A DNA stretch of 25,816 nucleotides from an uncultured Mollicutes bacterium (GTDB lineage Bacteria; Bacillota_I; Bacilli_A; RFN20; CAG-288): assembly GCA_900549915.1 (NCBI GenBank), contig URQF01000008.1, positions 1-25,816 of the forward strand. Reading direction: 5' to 3'. A program made the position numbers and the translations under genes. Shown here piece by piece: positions 7,342 through 16,337 of this stretch. Under the pieces are notes generated by a model that made no database searches, was not told the origin of the DNA, and was given only the letters and a program-made list of their open reading frames with translations. Within the stretch, counting starts at the first letter, position 1; each line of letters opens with the position of its first letter.

Positions 7342-8352
7342 ATGTTTCTTGCATTAAGTCTTTCTAAGAATGATCTGATTGCCCTTAGGATGACGGCAGT
7401 TGTCTTATTGATTGTCTGCGGTGTCTTAACCGGGTTCCTGCTGTACTACAAGAAGAAAGCAAAGGATGAGGCAGTGAAAGGAACTCGCACAAGCGAGTTC
7501 CTTTCGATGCTTCTTGATACGAAAGATAAGAAGCTGATTAAGAAAAAGAAGAAAAGAAAAATCATATCGAATGTGATCTTCTACTGCTTATTGGTTCTCT
7601 TTATTCCGGTCTTTATCTATGCGGTATCCAATCGTATCACGAATAACAGAAGGCCCTTTGGTGATAAGAGGGTTAGGGTTGTTGCTTCTGGTTCTAGGAG
7701 CTTCAAGAATGAAGCGAATAAGGACTATCTAGAAGATGAGACATTGAGAAAAGAATACAATCTGGATAATCAATTCAGTAAGAATGATAGGATCATTGTC
7801 TCAAAGCCACAGAGTAATGCTGATATCCATTTATATGATGTTGTCGTATACGAAAACGAAAAGACGAATAGGACGATTATCCATCGTGTAATCAAGATCG
7901 ATGATTCGACTGGTGTCCCTCATTATTCGACAAGAGGCGATGCCAATAATGCAGATGATGGTTATGATCTAACCTTTAAAGACATTGTCGGTGTCTATAC
8001 GAATAAGAAGATTGATAAGATTGGTGCTGTTGTTTTGTTCCTTCAATCGCCGATTGGCATCAGTACCTTTATAGCTGTTCTTTATTCCAGGATCAGGATT
8101 GATCTTGTCTCCAATTCCAGGGATAAGGTATCCGATGAATATGTTTCTAAGCTGAAAAAGAGAGTGAAGTTCCCGGACTTCGAGATTAAGAAGGTGACCT
8201 TCTATCTTGAAGATGAGAAGGTCACCTTGGATAGTCAGGGAAACAGGGAACGGATAAAAGAAGAGTATTCTGGTCCGATCAGGGAAGTCTATGAGGAATG
8301 CGGTAAAGAACAGAAAATCCTGTTCGATAAAGAGGAGAAGCAAAATGCCTGA
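7342..8352 (+). CDS. sipW: Signal peptidase I, ER/SipW type, with extra N- and C-terminal segments
   Basis: Membrane serine protease that removes signal peptides, probably those of the adjacent exported proteins. The catalytic Ser118 lies in SGSMSF (codon 119, 7696-7698, is AGG; as Met it restores the classic SGSM box, whereas Arg would break it). His181 in TIIHRV marks the Ser-His (ER/SipW) subtype, and TRGDANNADD (residues 197-206) is the conserved GDxN box. It has a predicted N-terminal membrane segment (about 14-35), a second one just before the catalytic domain (about 76-96) and one after it (about 228-248), then a charged cytoplasmic tail of about 85 residues. At 336 residues it is far longer than usual SipW proteins. 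GGAGG lies upstream of the ATG, and the 3' end overlaps the next gene. The extra segments could contact the AAA+ protein encoded next. Confidence 0.9.
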   Translation: MFLALSLSKNDLIALRMTAVVLLIVCGVLTGFLLYYKKKAKDEAVKGTRTSEFLSMLLDTKDKKLIKKKKKRKIISNVIFYCLLVLFIPVFIYAVSNRITNNRRPFGDKRVRVVASGSRSFKNEANKDYLEDETLRKEYNLDNQFSKNDRIIVSKPQSNADIHLYDVVVYENEKTNRTIIHRVIKIDDSTGVPHYSTRGDANNADDGYDLTFKDIVGVYTNKKIDKIGAVVLFLQSPIGISTFIAVLYSRIRIDLVSNSRDKVSDEYVSKLKKRVKFPDFEIKKVTFYLEDEKVTLDSQGNRERIKEEYSGPIREVYEECGKEQKILFDKEEKQNA

Positions 8353-10306
8353 AGAAAAGAAAGAGATGGAGACGATGGCTGATAGGCTGAAAGAAGAACC
8401 GAAGAAGGAAGAAAAGCCTGTTAGCGAAGAGGTGAAAGCTGAGGTTCAGCCTTCTTCCGAAAAGCCTTCTAACGAAGGAAAACATAGGAAGAACAAGAGG
8501 AAGAAAGCAAAAGGAGACCGTCCTGTCAGGAGTGTCAGCAACTGGTTTGCCTTTGGCTTAGCGAGGCTTTATGCCTTCTTCCTGATCTTTGTCGGTCTCT
8601 GCAGGGATGGCAGCAAGGATGCTGTCATGGGCGGAGCTGATAATGCCATCTATCAGTTTGCACTCGGACTTGGTAGGAAGCCTAGGGTTCCTGGACTTTC
8701 TGCAAGGGTTGTCCTGGTTCTTGTTGCCTGCTACATTGCACTTCTTGTCTTTGCTCTTGGCTATGAATACCAGTACAGGAAGAGGAAGAACAAGAATCCG
8801 TGGGGTGTCAACGCCTTCTCGATTTACTTCCTTTCTGTCTTTATCTGTGCCTTCTTAAGTATTGGTGTCGGTATTCTGATCCAGACTCCGATTACCACTT
8901 CAAATATTAAGGGATTACTCACCTATATTGGAAACTGCAGGGCTGTTTCCTTAAGGATCTATGCTTTCCTTGCTCTCTTCATCGGTGCTATTCTGATTTC
9001 TGTCTTTACGCTTTATAAGTTAGTTACCAGAAAGAAAAACGAAGATGTCCAAGAAGATGATTCTGTCAAAGACAACGACATCACTTCCGATAGGCCGGAA
9101 GCAGCCGATGCCGAAGGCAATGTCACCTCTGCCGGTGACATCTCGGCTGCCTTTGGCGGCAACGGAAGTGGAAGCACTTCCTTAGAAGAAGCTACTATCA
9201 AGGAACGGGAACAGGTCTTCCCTGGCTTATCTTCTCTCGATAAGGTCTATAACGGAGTCAAGAGCAAAGATAATTCCATCATTGATAATCTGACTCTTCC
9301 GGATCTGATCACACAGTTCCGTAATTATCTTGCCAAAGTCGAAAAGCTTTATTATTCTGCCGATGACTTACGTACCTTCGTTGCTGGAAGGACCGTCTCT
9401 CACTTCTCCATCCTGGAAGGTAGGTCCGGTACTGGTAAATCCTCCCTTCCTCGTTTCTTTTGTAAGTTCGTAAACGGAGAAGTCGTCTTCCTTCCTGTCC
9501 AGGCTACCTGGCGTGATAAGACCTCCCTTCTCGGTTACTTCAATGACTTCACTAAGACCTACAACGAAACCGATGCTCTCTTAAAGCTCTACGAAGCCAA
9601 CTACAATCCAGATAAGATCTACAGGTTCGTCCTTGATGAGAGGAACATCTCCCGTGTCGAATACTACTTCGCTGACTTCCTCTCTACTCTCGAATATCCT
9701 GAGGATCAGTGGAAGATCCGTGTCTATCAGCTCCCGTATGGATTCATTCCGCCAAGGCTCCTTGGTGAAGGCAAGCTCAAGATTGCTCCCAACAGCTACT
9801 TCGTCGGTACTGCTAACCAAGATGAATCTACCTTCGCTATTGCGGATAAGGTCTACGACCGTTCTGTCACGATGGACTTCAATGATCGTAATGAGCCCTT
9901 TGTCGTTGAGGAGGATGCTAAGAGCATCCACCTCACCAACACGCAGCTCACCACTCTCTTAGAAGAAGCCAAGAAGAATCAGGATAACCAGCTTACTAAA
10001 GCCGATAGGAAGAAGTTCGATACCATTGCTAACTACATCGCTGATAACTTCTCGGTCGCTTATGGTAACCGTATCTTGAACCAGATTGAGAACTTCGTTC
10101 CTGCCTTTGTCGGTTGCGGAGGTAAGAAAGAGGATGCTCTCGATTATATCTTATCGGAGAAGATCGTCCGTAAGCTTCAGGGCCGGTTCGAAGATTATGT
10201 CCGTCCGTGTCTTGAGGAAGTCGATAAGATGCTGACCTCCTTATATGGTGCCAAGGAGTTCCCTCGCACCCGTAAGAGGATTAAGGAAAGGATCAAGAAG
10301 CTTTAA
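8345..10306 (+). CDS. Membrane-anchored McrB-like AAA+ ATPase
   Basis: ATP-driven machine of 653 residues in the AAA_5/McrB-MoxR group. The start is ATG 8345 (GAGGAG seven bases upstream), not the in-frame ATG at 8291. A Lys/Glu-rich cytoplasmic segment is followed by four predicted membrane spans (about 67-86, 119-140, 155-180, 201-226), an acidic/Gly-Ser linker and the ATPase domain from about 320. Walker A is EGMSGTGKSS (358-367), Walker B is FVLDEMN (428-434), sensor 1 is GTANQDES (488-495) and an arginine-finger candidate lies in VYDRSVTMDF. Both Mets in EGMSG and DEMN are AGG codons, while WRDK, ISRVEYYF and YDRS use CGT. I count about 22 AGG and 5 internal ATG codons. Coupling to the signal peptidase by overlap suggests a role in export or surface assembly. 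What it remodels is unknown. Confidence 0.85.
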   Translation: MPEEKKEMETMADRLKEEPKKEEKPVSEEVKAEVQPSSEKPSNEGKHRKNKRKKAKGDRPVRSVSNWFAFGLARLYAFFLIFVGLCRDGSKDAVMGGADNAIYQFALGLGRKPRVPGLSARVVLVLVACYIALLVFALGYEYQYRKRKNKNPWGVNAFSIYFLSVFICAFLSIGVGILIQTPITTSNIKGLLTYIGNCRAVSLRIYAFLALFIGAILISVFTLYKLVTRKKNEDVQEDDSVKDNDITSDRPEAADAEGNVTSAGDISAAFGGNGSGSTSLEEATIKEREQVFPGLSSLDKVYNGVKSKDNSIIDNLTLPDLITQFRNYLAKVEKLYYSADDLRTFVAGRTVSHFSILEGRSGTGKSSLPRFFCKFVNGEVVFLPVQATWRDKTSLLGYFNDFTKTYNETDALLKLYEANYNPDKIYRFVLDERNISRVEYYFADFLSTLEYPEDQWKIRVYQLPYGFIPPRLLGEGKLKIAPNSYFVGTANQDESTFAIADKVYDRSVTMDFNDRNEPFVVEEDAKSIHLTNTQLTTLLEEAKKNQDNQLTKADRKKFDTIANYIADNFSVAYGNRILNQIENFVPAFVGCGGKKEDALDYILSEKIVRKLQGRFEDYVRPCLEEVDKMLTSLYGAKEFPRTRKRIKERIKKL

Positions 10307-10311
10307 TTCCT

Positions 10312-11529
10312 ATGATCAATAAGCCAAAAGCCGCTGTTTTGAAACCATCGAATCTGTCTTTGCAGAAAGAGTCCTTCTTAGAGGACCAGCGGCTTTTGGA
10401 TTCTTATAGGACTCTTTTCCGTGTTGTTCAGTCAATCCTTAGTCATCCTTTCTCTCTTTTAAAGAGAAATGATGCCATCTTCCGCGCCGATCAGGTTGCG
10501 AATAGGACCGTTGAGGATGTTCGTCTTACCTGTGCGGATACGTCTCTTTGGAAGAGGAAGAATGGTCTTCCTTCTCCGGAGTATGTCCATGCAGTGGACT
10601 ATGACATTAAGTACAACAACAACGAGAACTTCTTCCTTCTTTATCTTCTCAATGATATTAGTAAGGAACTCAAAGAAAGGTCTTTGTTCTATTCTTCTTT
10701 ATTGGTGACTGCTTTCTCTAGTGAAGCGGATGCTTTTAAGGAAGTGAATCCGTCTAGGGAGAAAATCAGGTATCTGAATATCCGTTTAGGTAAGATTTTA
10801 GATACTTCGTTCTTTGTCGGACTGAAGAAGAAGAGGCCGAAAGGATTCACACCGATTAAGACCAATGTCTTAAGGAATCATCCCGAGTACTTATACTGCT
10901 TCCGGTTCTATCAGAACCGCTTAGCAGAGAGAAAGAATGCAGTCAGGGAAAAGAAAGCCTATCAGGTCTATTCCTCTCTGCTTCCACAGGTTCTTTCTTA
11001 TCGTGGTTTTGAACCAGTCAGCAACAATAAGGAAAAGAGTGTGTATCTTTATGCTCCTTATTATCAGGTGACTTGTTATCCAAGAAAAGACCTGAATGGT
11101 TTTGTCTTTGATTTTGACAATCTTTTGGATCATCGCATCTCTTCCAAGCATCTTCTTTATATCCGGAAGGATATCCGTTTCAATGGACTATTGACGCAAG
11201 AGAACAAGGAAAGGTGGAAGGACTTTGATACCATTGAAGCCTTGTCTTTGTTCCATCAGGTCTCTTTTGGACCAGAGATCCATCATAAGGAAACAAAGAA
11301 GCTGGATGAGACTTGGCTGAGGCAGGATTATTTCAACGATATTCTGCGTGTCAGGACCGGAGAGAGAAAAATCTACGGAAAGTATTGTCCTAGCTGTAAG
11401 TCGAATCATGTCCATGAGGTGGATAAAGATATCTATGTCTGCCCGGATTGTACGAGCAAATATGCATTCTTTGATGTTGATGATGTAACTCATATTCAGT
11501 TCAGGCGTTTGAGGAGAAAAGATTCATGA
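10312..11529 (+). CDS. Zinc-ribbon protein, possible McrC/DUF2357-like partner of the AAA+ ATPase
   Basis: Cytoplasmic protein of 405 residues with no signal or membrane segment. The C-terminus has a zinc ribbon: CPSC (Cys359, Cys362) and CPDC (Cys377, Cys380). The segment TNVLMNHPEYLYCFRFYQNR (about residues 186-205, AGG read as Met) and the earlier DYDIKYNNNENFFLLYLLND recall the DUF2357 region found in McrC-like partners of McrB-type ATPases. The match is by eye and weak, and I cannot see a convincing PD-(D/E)XK nuclease core. Its position five bases after an McrB-like gene fits such a partnership. If right, it would be a non-nuclease adaptor rather than a restriction enzyme. It otherwise remains a protein of unknown function. 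The stop overlaps the next start (ATGA). Confidence 0.75.
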   Translation: MINKPKAAVLKPSNLSLQKESFLEDQRLLDSYRTLFRVVQSILSHPFSLLKRNDAIFRADQVANRTVEDVRLTCADTSLWKRKNGLPSPEYVHAVDYDIKYNNNENFFLLYLLNDISKELKERSLFYSSLLVTAFSSEADAFKEVNPSREKIRYLNIRLGKILDTSFFVGLKKKRPKGFTPIKTNVLRNHPEYLYCFRFYQNRLAERKNAVREKKAYQVYSSLLPQVLSYRGFEPVSNNKEKSVYLYAPYYQVTCYPRKDLNGFVFDFDNLLDHRISSKHLLYIRKDIRFNGLLTQENKERWKDFDTIEALSLFHQVSFGPEIHHKETKKLDETWLRQDYFNDILRVRTGERKIYGKYCPSCKSNHVHEVDKDIYVCPDCTSKYAFFDVDDVTHIQFRRLRRKDS

Positions 11530-12278
11530 GCGATAAGAAACAGGTCAGGGTCTCCATCGAGCATGTCGATAAGAGCTATGGCAAGAAGCAGGTTTTAAAG
11601 GATCTGAATCTAGAAGCCTATGCTGGAGAGGTGTTTGGCTATATCGGTAAGAATGGTATTGGTAAATCCACTACGATTGACTGCAGGATCGGTGCTAAGC
11701 CGTTTGATAAAGGCACGATTCTTTTGAATGGATATGATGTTAAAAAGGAACCCTTGGAAGCCAAGGCTTCCTTTGGATATGTTGCCAGTGAACCAAACTG
11801 CTATGGTGTCAGGACGGGTTGGGAGTATCTGGATTTCATTGCTTCTATTTATAAAGTCGATGAGAATGACTTCCAGAAGAACGTCAACTATCTTGCAAAG
11901 CGACTTGCTTTGACGAATGATGACCTTAAGAAAAAGACAGAAGGTTATTCTCATGGTAGGAAGCAGAAGCTTTGTCTGATTGCTTCTCTGCTTCATAAAC
12001 CGGATATCTGGATCCTCGATGAACCAACGGTCGGTCTTGATATCATGGGTGTCGAAGCTTTAACCGCTAGGAGGAAGGAATACGCAAAAGCAGGACGTCT
12101 TGTATTCCTGACTTCTCATAATATTGATTTGGTCTCTTCTCTTTGTGACCGTGTCGGTATTGTCAATAACGGGCATGTGGAGCATAGGCTCGACTTCAAT
12201 GCGGATCCGGACTACCGGATCCAGCTGAAGAATATCTTCTTCACGACGTATCAAAGGAAGGAGGAAAGAGATGCTTAG
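11526..12278 (+). CDS. ABC transporter ATP-binding protein
   Basis: ATPase subunit of an ABC-2 type exporter, 250 residues, cytoplasmic. It has Walker A GKNGIGKSTT (41-50), an A-loop tyrosine in KSYG, signature YSHGMKQKL (141-149, where 11958-11960 is AGG read as Met), Walker B IWILDEPTVGLD (161-172) and the H-loop LTSHNID (His198). Other AGG codons at hydrophobic or usual Met sites are DCMIGAKPF (11685-11687) and GVMTGWEYL (11811-11813). The conserved D-R-V after the H-loop uses CGT. I count eight AGG against one internal ATG. GAGGAG precedes the ATG. It pairs with the overlapping permease gene downstream. The substrate is unknown; the context suggests a surface component. Confidence 0.92.
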   Translation: MSDKKQVRVSIEHVDKSYGKKQVLKDLNLEAYAGEVFGYIGKNGIGKSTTIDCRIGAKPFDKGTILLNGYDVKKEPLEAKASFGYVASEPNCYGVRTGWEYLDFIASIYKVDENDFQKNVNYLAKRLALTNDDLKKKTEGYSHGRKQKLCLIASLLHKPDIWILDEPTVGLDIMGVEALTARRKEYAKAGRLVFLTSHNIDLVSSLCDRVGIVNNGHVEHRLDFNADPDYRIQLKNIFFTTYQRKEERDA

Positions 12279-13848
12279 CCTTCTGGCTAAGGATTTCCGC
12301 CTCCTCTTTTCCTCTTCCGAGAGCGGAAAGAAGAAAGTCATTACAGCAATCACTTCGCTTCTCTTCCTTGCCCTGTTTAGGACAGTGGAAGTCTTTCTGT
12401 TTGTCGGAGTTCTTCAGAAACTGAAGTCTTATCCGGATGTTCCTTTTGCTTATAGGACTCTCTTCCTCTTTGTGCTTTCGTTAGCTAGGATTGTATCCTT
12501 GTTAAGGAAGTGCGAGAAGCTCTTCTACCGCGGTGAGGACTTAACCCAGCTTTCAACGCTGCCTGTAAGAGTCTCGACAAGGTTCTTCTCGAAGCTGATT
12601 ACGGTCTTCTTATACCAGTGGTTAAGGGAGACATTATTGATCTATCCTCTGTTTATTGCTTACGGAGTCAGGTTCCATAGGCCGGTCTTCTTCTACTTCC
12701 TTGCCTTCCTTTATCCTGTATTCTGCTTCTTCTTTGAGGCGGGTGTCGCAAGGATCCTGCTTCCTGTTTATCACATTATCATTTCCTATCTTCATGACCG
12801 TCCTTTGTTATTCCTTGGCTGTGGTCTTATCATCAGGGGTGTATTTGCATTCCTTTATGGTAAGGTACTGAATATCTTCGTTCAGCTTGTCTCGGATCAG
12901 GATCTGACCTTATTGTTTACCACCGAGAACAGGCAGAAGAGGATTCATAGGCAGAAGTATCTCTTTATTACGAATATTGTCTTGAAGTTCATTGTGAAGA
13001 ACTCGGGTCTTCATTTCTTCTTATGGTTTGCCTTTGGCCTTGGTACTTTCTTCCTTGGTTTGATTGTAACGATTCCTTCCTATCAGGCAGTTCTCCACAA
13101 AGGAGAGAAGGACTACACCAGGAAGAAGAAAGACAAGAAGCAGAAGCTATCTTCTCCTCTTCTTGCCTTAGCCAAGAAGGAAAGGCAGCTTCTCTTCTCG
13201 GATAGCGAGAACCTGTATTCCTTTACTGGATTATTATTGGTCGGACCTTATCTTGGCTATCTGATCGTCTTTGCTTTAAATACCATCTTCTCCAAAGGTA
13301 TTCTAGGATACTATCTTGCTCTGTTCCCGAATGTCAGTGAGAGCATTGCTTATTTTGTTTTTGTCTTCTTAAGCAGGGTCAGGCTCAGTGGTGCCAATGA
13401 CTACTTAAGCCGTGAAAAAGGTGGAATCATTTTAAGGAAGACAAGGCCTGTTTCGATTTCAAAACAGCTCTGGAGGAAGATCCTAATTCCCTTCTCTGCT
13501 CTTTCTTTATCCTTGCTGGCTAGGTGTCTTACAAGGATCTTTACGAAGAGCAGGAGTGCATTCTATGCGCTCTCTGGTCTTTTCTCTTCTCTCCTTCTCT
13601 GCTTTTCCTACTCTCTTCTTTCTAGGAGGGGTGAAAGGAAGAAGGGTGGCAGCAAGGGAGGTCTTTTCTCCTATCTTGCTCCCTTTGCCCTTCTTGGTCT
13701 GTCTTTGTTCCTGAACTACAATAAGGTTCCTTTCTATGCCTGCTTTATCATCCTTGTTCTTCTTTCTCTTCTCTGTACCGGTCTGATCTTCTTCCTCTTC
13801 AAGAAAAAGAAGAACCAAAGGTTCCTTGCTAGGGAGGTGAACGCATGA
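12271..13848 (+). CDS. ABC transporter permease, multi-span
   Basis: Integral membrane protein of 525 residues with about twelve predicted spans, including ALFMTVEVFLFVG, SLAMIVSLL and IIMGVFAFLY. In these three, AGG read as Met removes an Arg from the middle of the membrane. The segment YRGEDLTQLSTLPV resembles the cytoplasmic loop (LLSLPV) of large ABC-2 permeases. Two long charged loops occur near residues 270-310 and in the C-terminal third. It overlaps the ATPase gene by eight bases with GGAGG upstream, and its own stop overlaps the next start (ATGA), so the ATPase, the permease and the following surface protein are translationally coupled. It may export or retrieve a component of the surface layer; no substrate signature is visible. 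Confidence 0.85.
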   Translation: MLSLLAKDFRLLFSSSESGKKKVITAITSLLFLALFRTVEVFLFVGVLQKLKSYPDVPFAYRTLFLFVLSLARIVSLLRKCEKLFYRGEDLTQLSTLPVRVSTRFFSKLITVFLYQWLRETLLIYPLFIAYGVRFHRPVFFYFLAFLYPVFCFFFEAGVARILLPVYHIIISYLHDRPLLFLGCGLIIRGVFAFLYGKVLNIFVQLVSDQDLTLLFTTENRQKRIHRQKYLFITNIVLKFIVKNSGLHFFLWFAFGLGTFFLGLIVTIPSYQAVLHKGEKDYTRKKKDKKQKLSSPLLALAKKERQLLFSDSENLYSFTGLLLVGPYLGYLIVFALNTIFSKGILGYYLALFPNVSESIAYFVFVFLSRVRLSGANDYLSREKGGIILRKTRPVSISKQLWRKILIPFSALSLSLLARCLTRIFTKSRSAFYALSGLFSSLLLCFSYSLLSRRGERKKGGSKGGLFSYLAPFALLGLSLFLNYNKVPFYACFIILVLLSLLCTGLIFFLFKKKKNQRFLAREVNA

Positions 13849-16322
13849 AAAAGAGTAATCTAGCTATTCTCTTATTAGCACCTTTTGTCATTGCCTTCTT
13901 AGGCATCGTCTCTGTTTCCGCTGCCTTCTCTACCATCGATAAGGATATCGATGGTATCAACTGGGACTACAACGACAGGGAAGCCTTTAAGATCTCTTCC
14001 ACTGGTTACTTCTTGAAAGCAACACCAGTTTATGAATCGGGGAATGGAAACCTCGCTTACGGAAACGATCTCGTCTGGGAGAGGGACGAAGAAGGAAGCA
14101 AGTATGCTTCCTTAGAGAAGAAAGAAAACAGTTATTACCTCTATGCCCAAAAGGAAGGCACCTTCTCTCTGACCTGCAGGAACCGGAAAGGAAACGTCCA
14201 CCGGACAAGGCAGGCGGTCTGCTATGATAAGGCTGCTATCCTCTTCTTACCGGAAATCCCGACTTCTCAGAATAACCTGGATTCGACGACCTACTATGGA
14301 CAATATGATTTCGATGCGGATCTGAATAAGAAACCAGCTTCCTTTATCTATAAGACCCAGGTTATTCCAAGCAACCTTTCCTCTACGCTTCGTATCTCTT
14401 CTAAGAGCGATAACATCGATTATGATGTCTCGAGCGGAAAAGTCATGGTCAAGGATAAGGGTGAGGCTTATCTTACAAGGTCCTGCGGATACTCTTCGGA
14501 GGACAGCAAGGAAAGTACATTAAGCTTTGATATTGTCTCTGGTGGTGTGAATGTCTACGACTATAAGCAGTTAAGGGCGTGCACGAACGATAGTCAAGAA
14601 GGAGAACCGGTGGTTCTCCGGAAGAACTTCGAATCCTTGAAGAACACCTATCAGATCGATAATAAGAACGTCGTCTACAAGGACAATAAGCCGGTGCTGA
14701 AGAGTGAGAATACAACTCTCTTTGGATACTATGACAAAGAGAAAGGAATCTCCTTTAATCCTTATATCTTCACTCGGGATGACTCCCATGAGTTCGTGGA
14801 TAAGTGGAACGAGAACTGCAAGAGCAATACTTCTCTCAAAGAGAGGGATACCAATCTTGTTGCTGCCGTCCATGTCCAGAAGAACTTCTACGGAAACGGA
14901 TACAAGAGGAACTTCCACGACCTTATCTATCCTTCTAAGAGCAAGACCGTTACTGTCAATGGCGTCAACAGGGAAATCCCTGCCCTTGGACAGAATGACC
15001 TCTATAAGGGACCGAGCTACTCTTATGCACTCGGTGATCCGAAGAACAGGGCCTTAATTGCAGTCTACGGACAGGACAATGTCGGAAGGTACGTCAACAA
15101 AGACAATGTCACCATCGATGATGTCGACATCAAGAATTGTGATACTCCTTCTTCTCTCTCCTTCCTGAAGACCTGTGGAAGTGTTATGGATATCGAAGGG
15201 GATAACGTTTCTCTTCTTTATTCCCGTCTCTCCTGCGGAAAGAATGTTCTCCGTGTGTTCCAGAGCAGGAACACCTTGGTTCAGAACTGTCTGTTATCGA
15301 ACGCTAGGAACTTCTTGATTGATACGGGTACCAATGACTATGTCAAACTCGATGGAAGCAAGACAAATAGCTTCCTTGGAGTCGATGGAACAAAAACGAC
15401 TAGGGCCTTAGACGATTATCTCACCGGTCCTGGAGATGACTTAAGGGGTTCTGCTTACTTCTCCGGAAGCGGAGATAGTGCTTCTTTAAAGAAAGCACTC
15501 GACTCCCTCTGGCAAGGAAGGAGACAGACTTCTGAGGTTGAGAACAAATACAAGGGAACAAGGACAATCGATAACTGCTACTTCTATCGTTCTGGTATTG
15601 CATCCATTGGTGTTGAGAGCGTGTTCGAAGGCCCCTTCAGGTACAATAACACCCCAAGTGTTGTCAGGTCGTTCAGGAATCTGTTCTCTTCCAGGCAAGT
15701 GCCTGGTGCTTCCTCTTCCAGCAGGATACCTTATATTCCAAACGGAAGGTTCGGTATCTCTTATCCGGTCAGCATCAAGGTCAAAGGAAAGACCCGCTTC
15801 TACGATTACAAGGAAGTGAGTCAGATGGATATCACCGGACTGATCGAAGAGAACTTCTCCTCTTTAATCTCATCTCTTCCAGAGCAGCTCCGTGAAAAGA
15901 TCTATCAGATCTTCGGAAGGAGCTCAACCGGCGATAAAAACATCGAGATCTCGATTGATGACTTCTTCCCGATTAAGCCTGCGATTGAGCAGCTTGCCTC
16001 TAAGAAAGGCTGCTACTACAGTGGTAAGCTTCCGGGAAGCGAAGAAGAGAAGAAATACAGGAACTTACCTGTCGCTTATTACGGAGGAGGTGTGAACCTC
16101 TCGAGCGTAGATAGGAGCGAGAGGGATGGCGTTGAGCACTATGAGAGTTCCGTTCCGTTAGACCTGATTGAGTACTATATCAACCATGGTTCCGGAGTCC
16201 GTGGAAGGCTCTATAAGATCGTATCCTTCTTTACCGGATTCGAGCCGTTCCACTTCACAAGGCAGAAAGCAGATGGAGAGTGGTTTGGACAAGCTCCAAA
16301 CGTCTCTGAGCTTAAGAAATAA
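13845..16322 (+). CDS. Secreted right-handed beta-helix protein
   Basis: Exported protein of 825 residues with a clear signal peptide (KK start, core LAILLLAPFVIAFLGIVSV, then SAAF). Residues about 400-560 form a run of short beta-helix rungs such as VTIDDVDIKNC, VSLLYSRLSC and NTLVQNCLLSNAMNF (AGG as Met), the pattern of pectate-lyase-like or parallel beta-helix surface proteins, with Asn/Cys ladders. Upstream is a bacterial-Ig-like beta region and GVNVYDYKQLMACT. No catalytic signature for a polysaccharide lyase is evident, so an adhesive or structural role is as likely as an enzymatic one. The C-terminal part carries a Lys/Glu-rich helical region and no LPXTG motif. GGAGGTG precedes the ATG. 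Coupling to the ABC permease suggests co-assembly at the surface. Confidence 0.8.
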   Translation: MKKSNLAILLLAPFVIAFLGIVSVSAAFSTIDKDIDGINWDYNDREAFKISSTGYFLKATPVYESGNGNLAYGNDLVWERDEEGSKYASLEKKENSYYLYAQKEGTFSLTCRNRKGNVHRTRQAVCYDKAAILFLPEIPTSQNNLDSTTYYGQYDFDADLNKKPASFIYKTQVIPSNLSSTLRISSKSDNIDYDVSSGKVMVKDKGEAYLTRSCGYSSEDSKESTLSFDIVSGGVNVYDYKQLRACTNDSQEGEPVVLRKNFESLKNTYQIDNKNVVYKDNKPVLKSENTTLFGYYDKEKGISFNPYIFTRDDSHEFVDKWNENCKSNTSLKERDTNLVAAVHVQKNFYGNGYKRNFHDLIYPSKSKTVTVNGVNREIPALGQNDLYKGPSYSYALGDPKNRALIAVYGQDNVGRYVNKDNVTIDDVDIKNCDTPSSLSFLKTCGSVMDIEGDNVSLLYSRLSCGKNVLRVFQSRNTLVQNCLLSNARNFLIDTGTNDYVKLDGSKTNSFLGVDGTKTTRALDDYLTGPGDDLRGSAYFSGSGDSASLKKALDSLWQGRRQTSEVENKYKGTRTIDNCYFYRSGIASIGVESVFEGPFRYNNTPSVVRSFRNLFSSRQVPGASSSSRIPYIPNGRFGISYPVSIKVKGKTRFYDYKEVSQMDITGLIEENFSSLISSLPEQLREKIYQIFGRSSTGDKNIEISIDDFFPIKPAIEQLASKKGCYYSGKLPGSEEEKKYRNLPVAYYGGGVNLSSVDRSERDGVEHYESSVPLDLIEYYINHGSGVRGRLYKIVSFFTGFEPFHFTRQKADGEWFGQAPNVSELKK

Positions 16323-16337
16323 AAGGAGCAGACAAAT

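Noticed and set aside
7696..7698. Signal peptidase with an Arg next to its catalytic Ser, hence possibly inactive
   Set aside because: The same AGG-for-Met pattern occurs in unrelated proteins with otherwise perfect motifs, so an altered code explains it better than many separate inactivations or sequencing errors.
8345..11529. A McrBC-type restriction system
   Set aside because: The ATPase has four membrane spans, no DNA-binding domain is visible, the partner lacks a clear nuclease core, and both genes overlap or adjoin secretion genes. Kept only as distant kinship.
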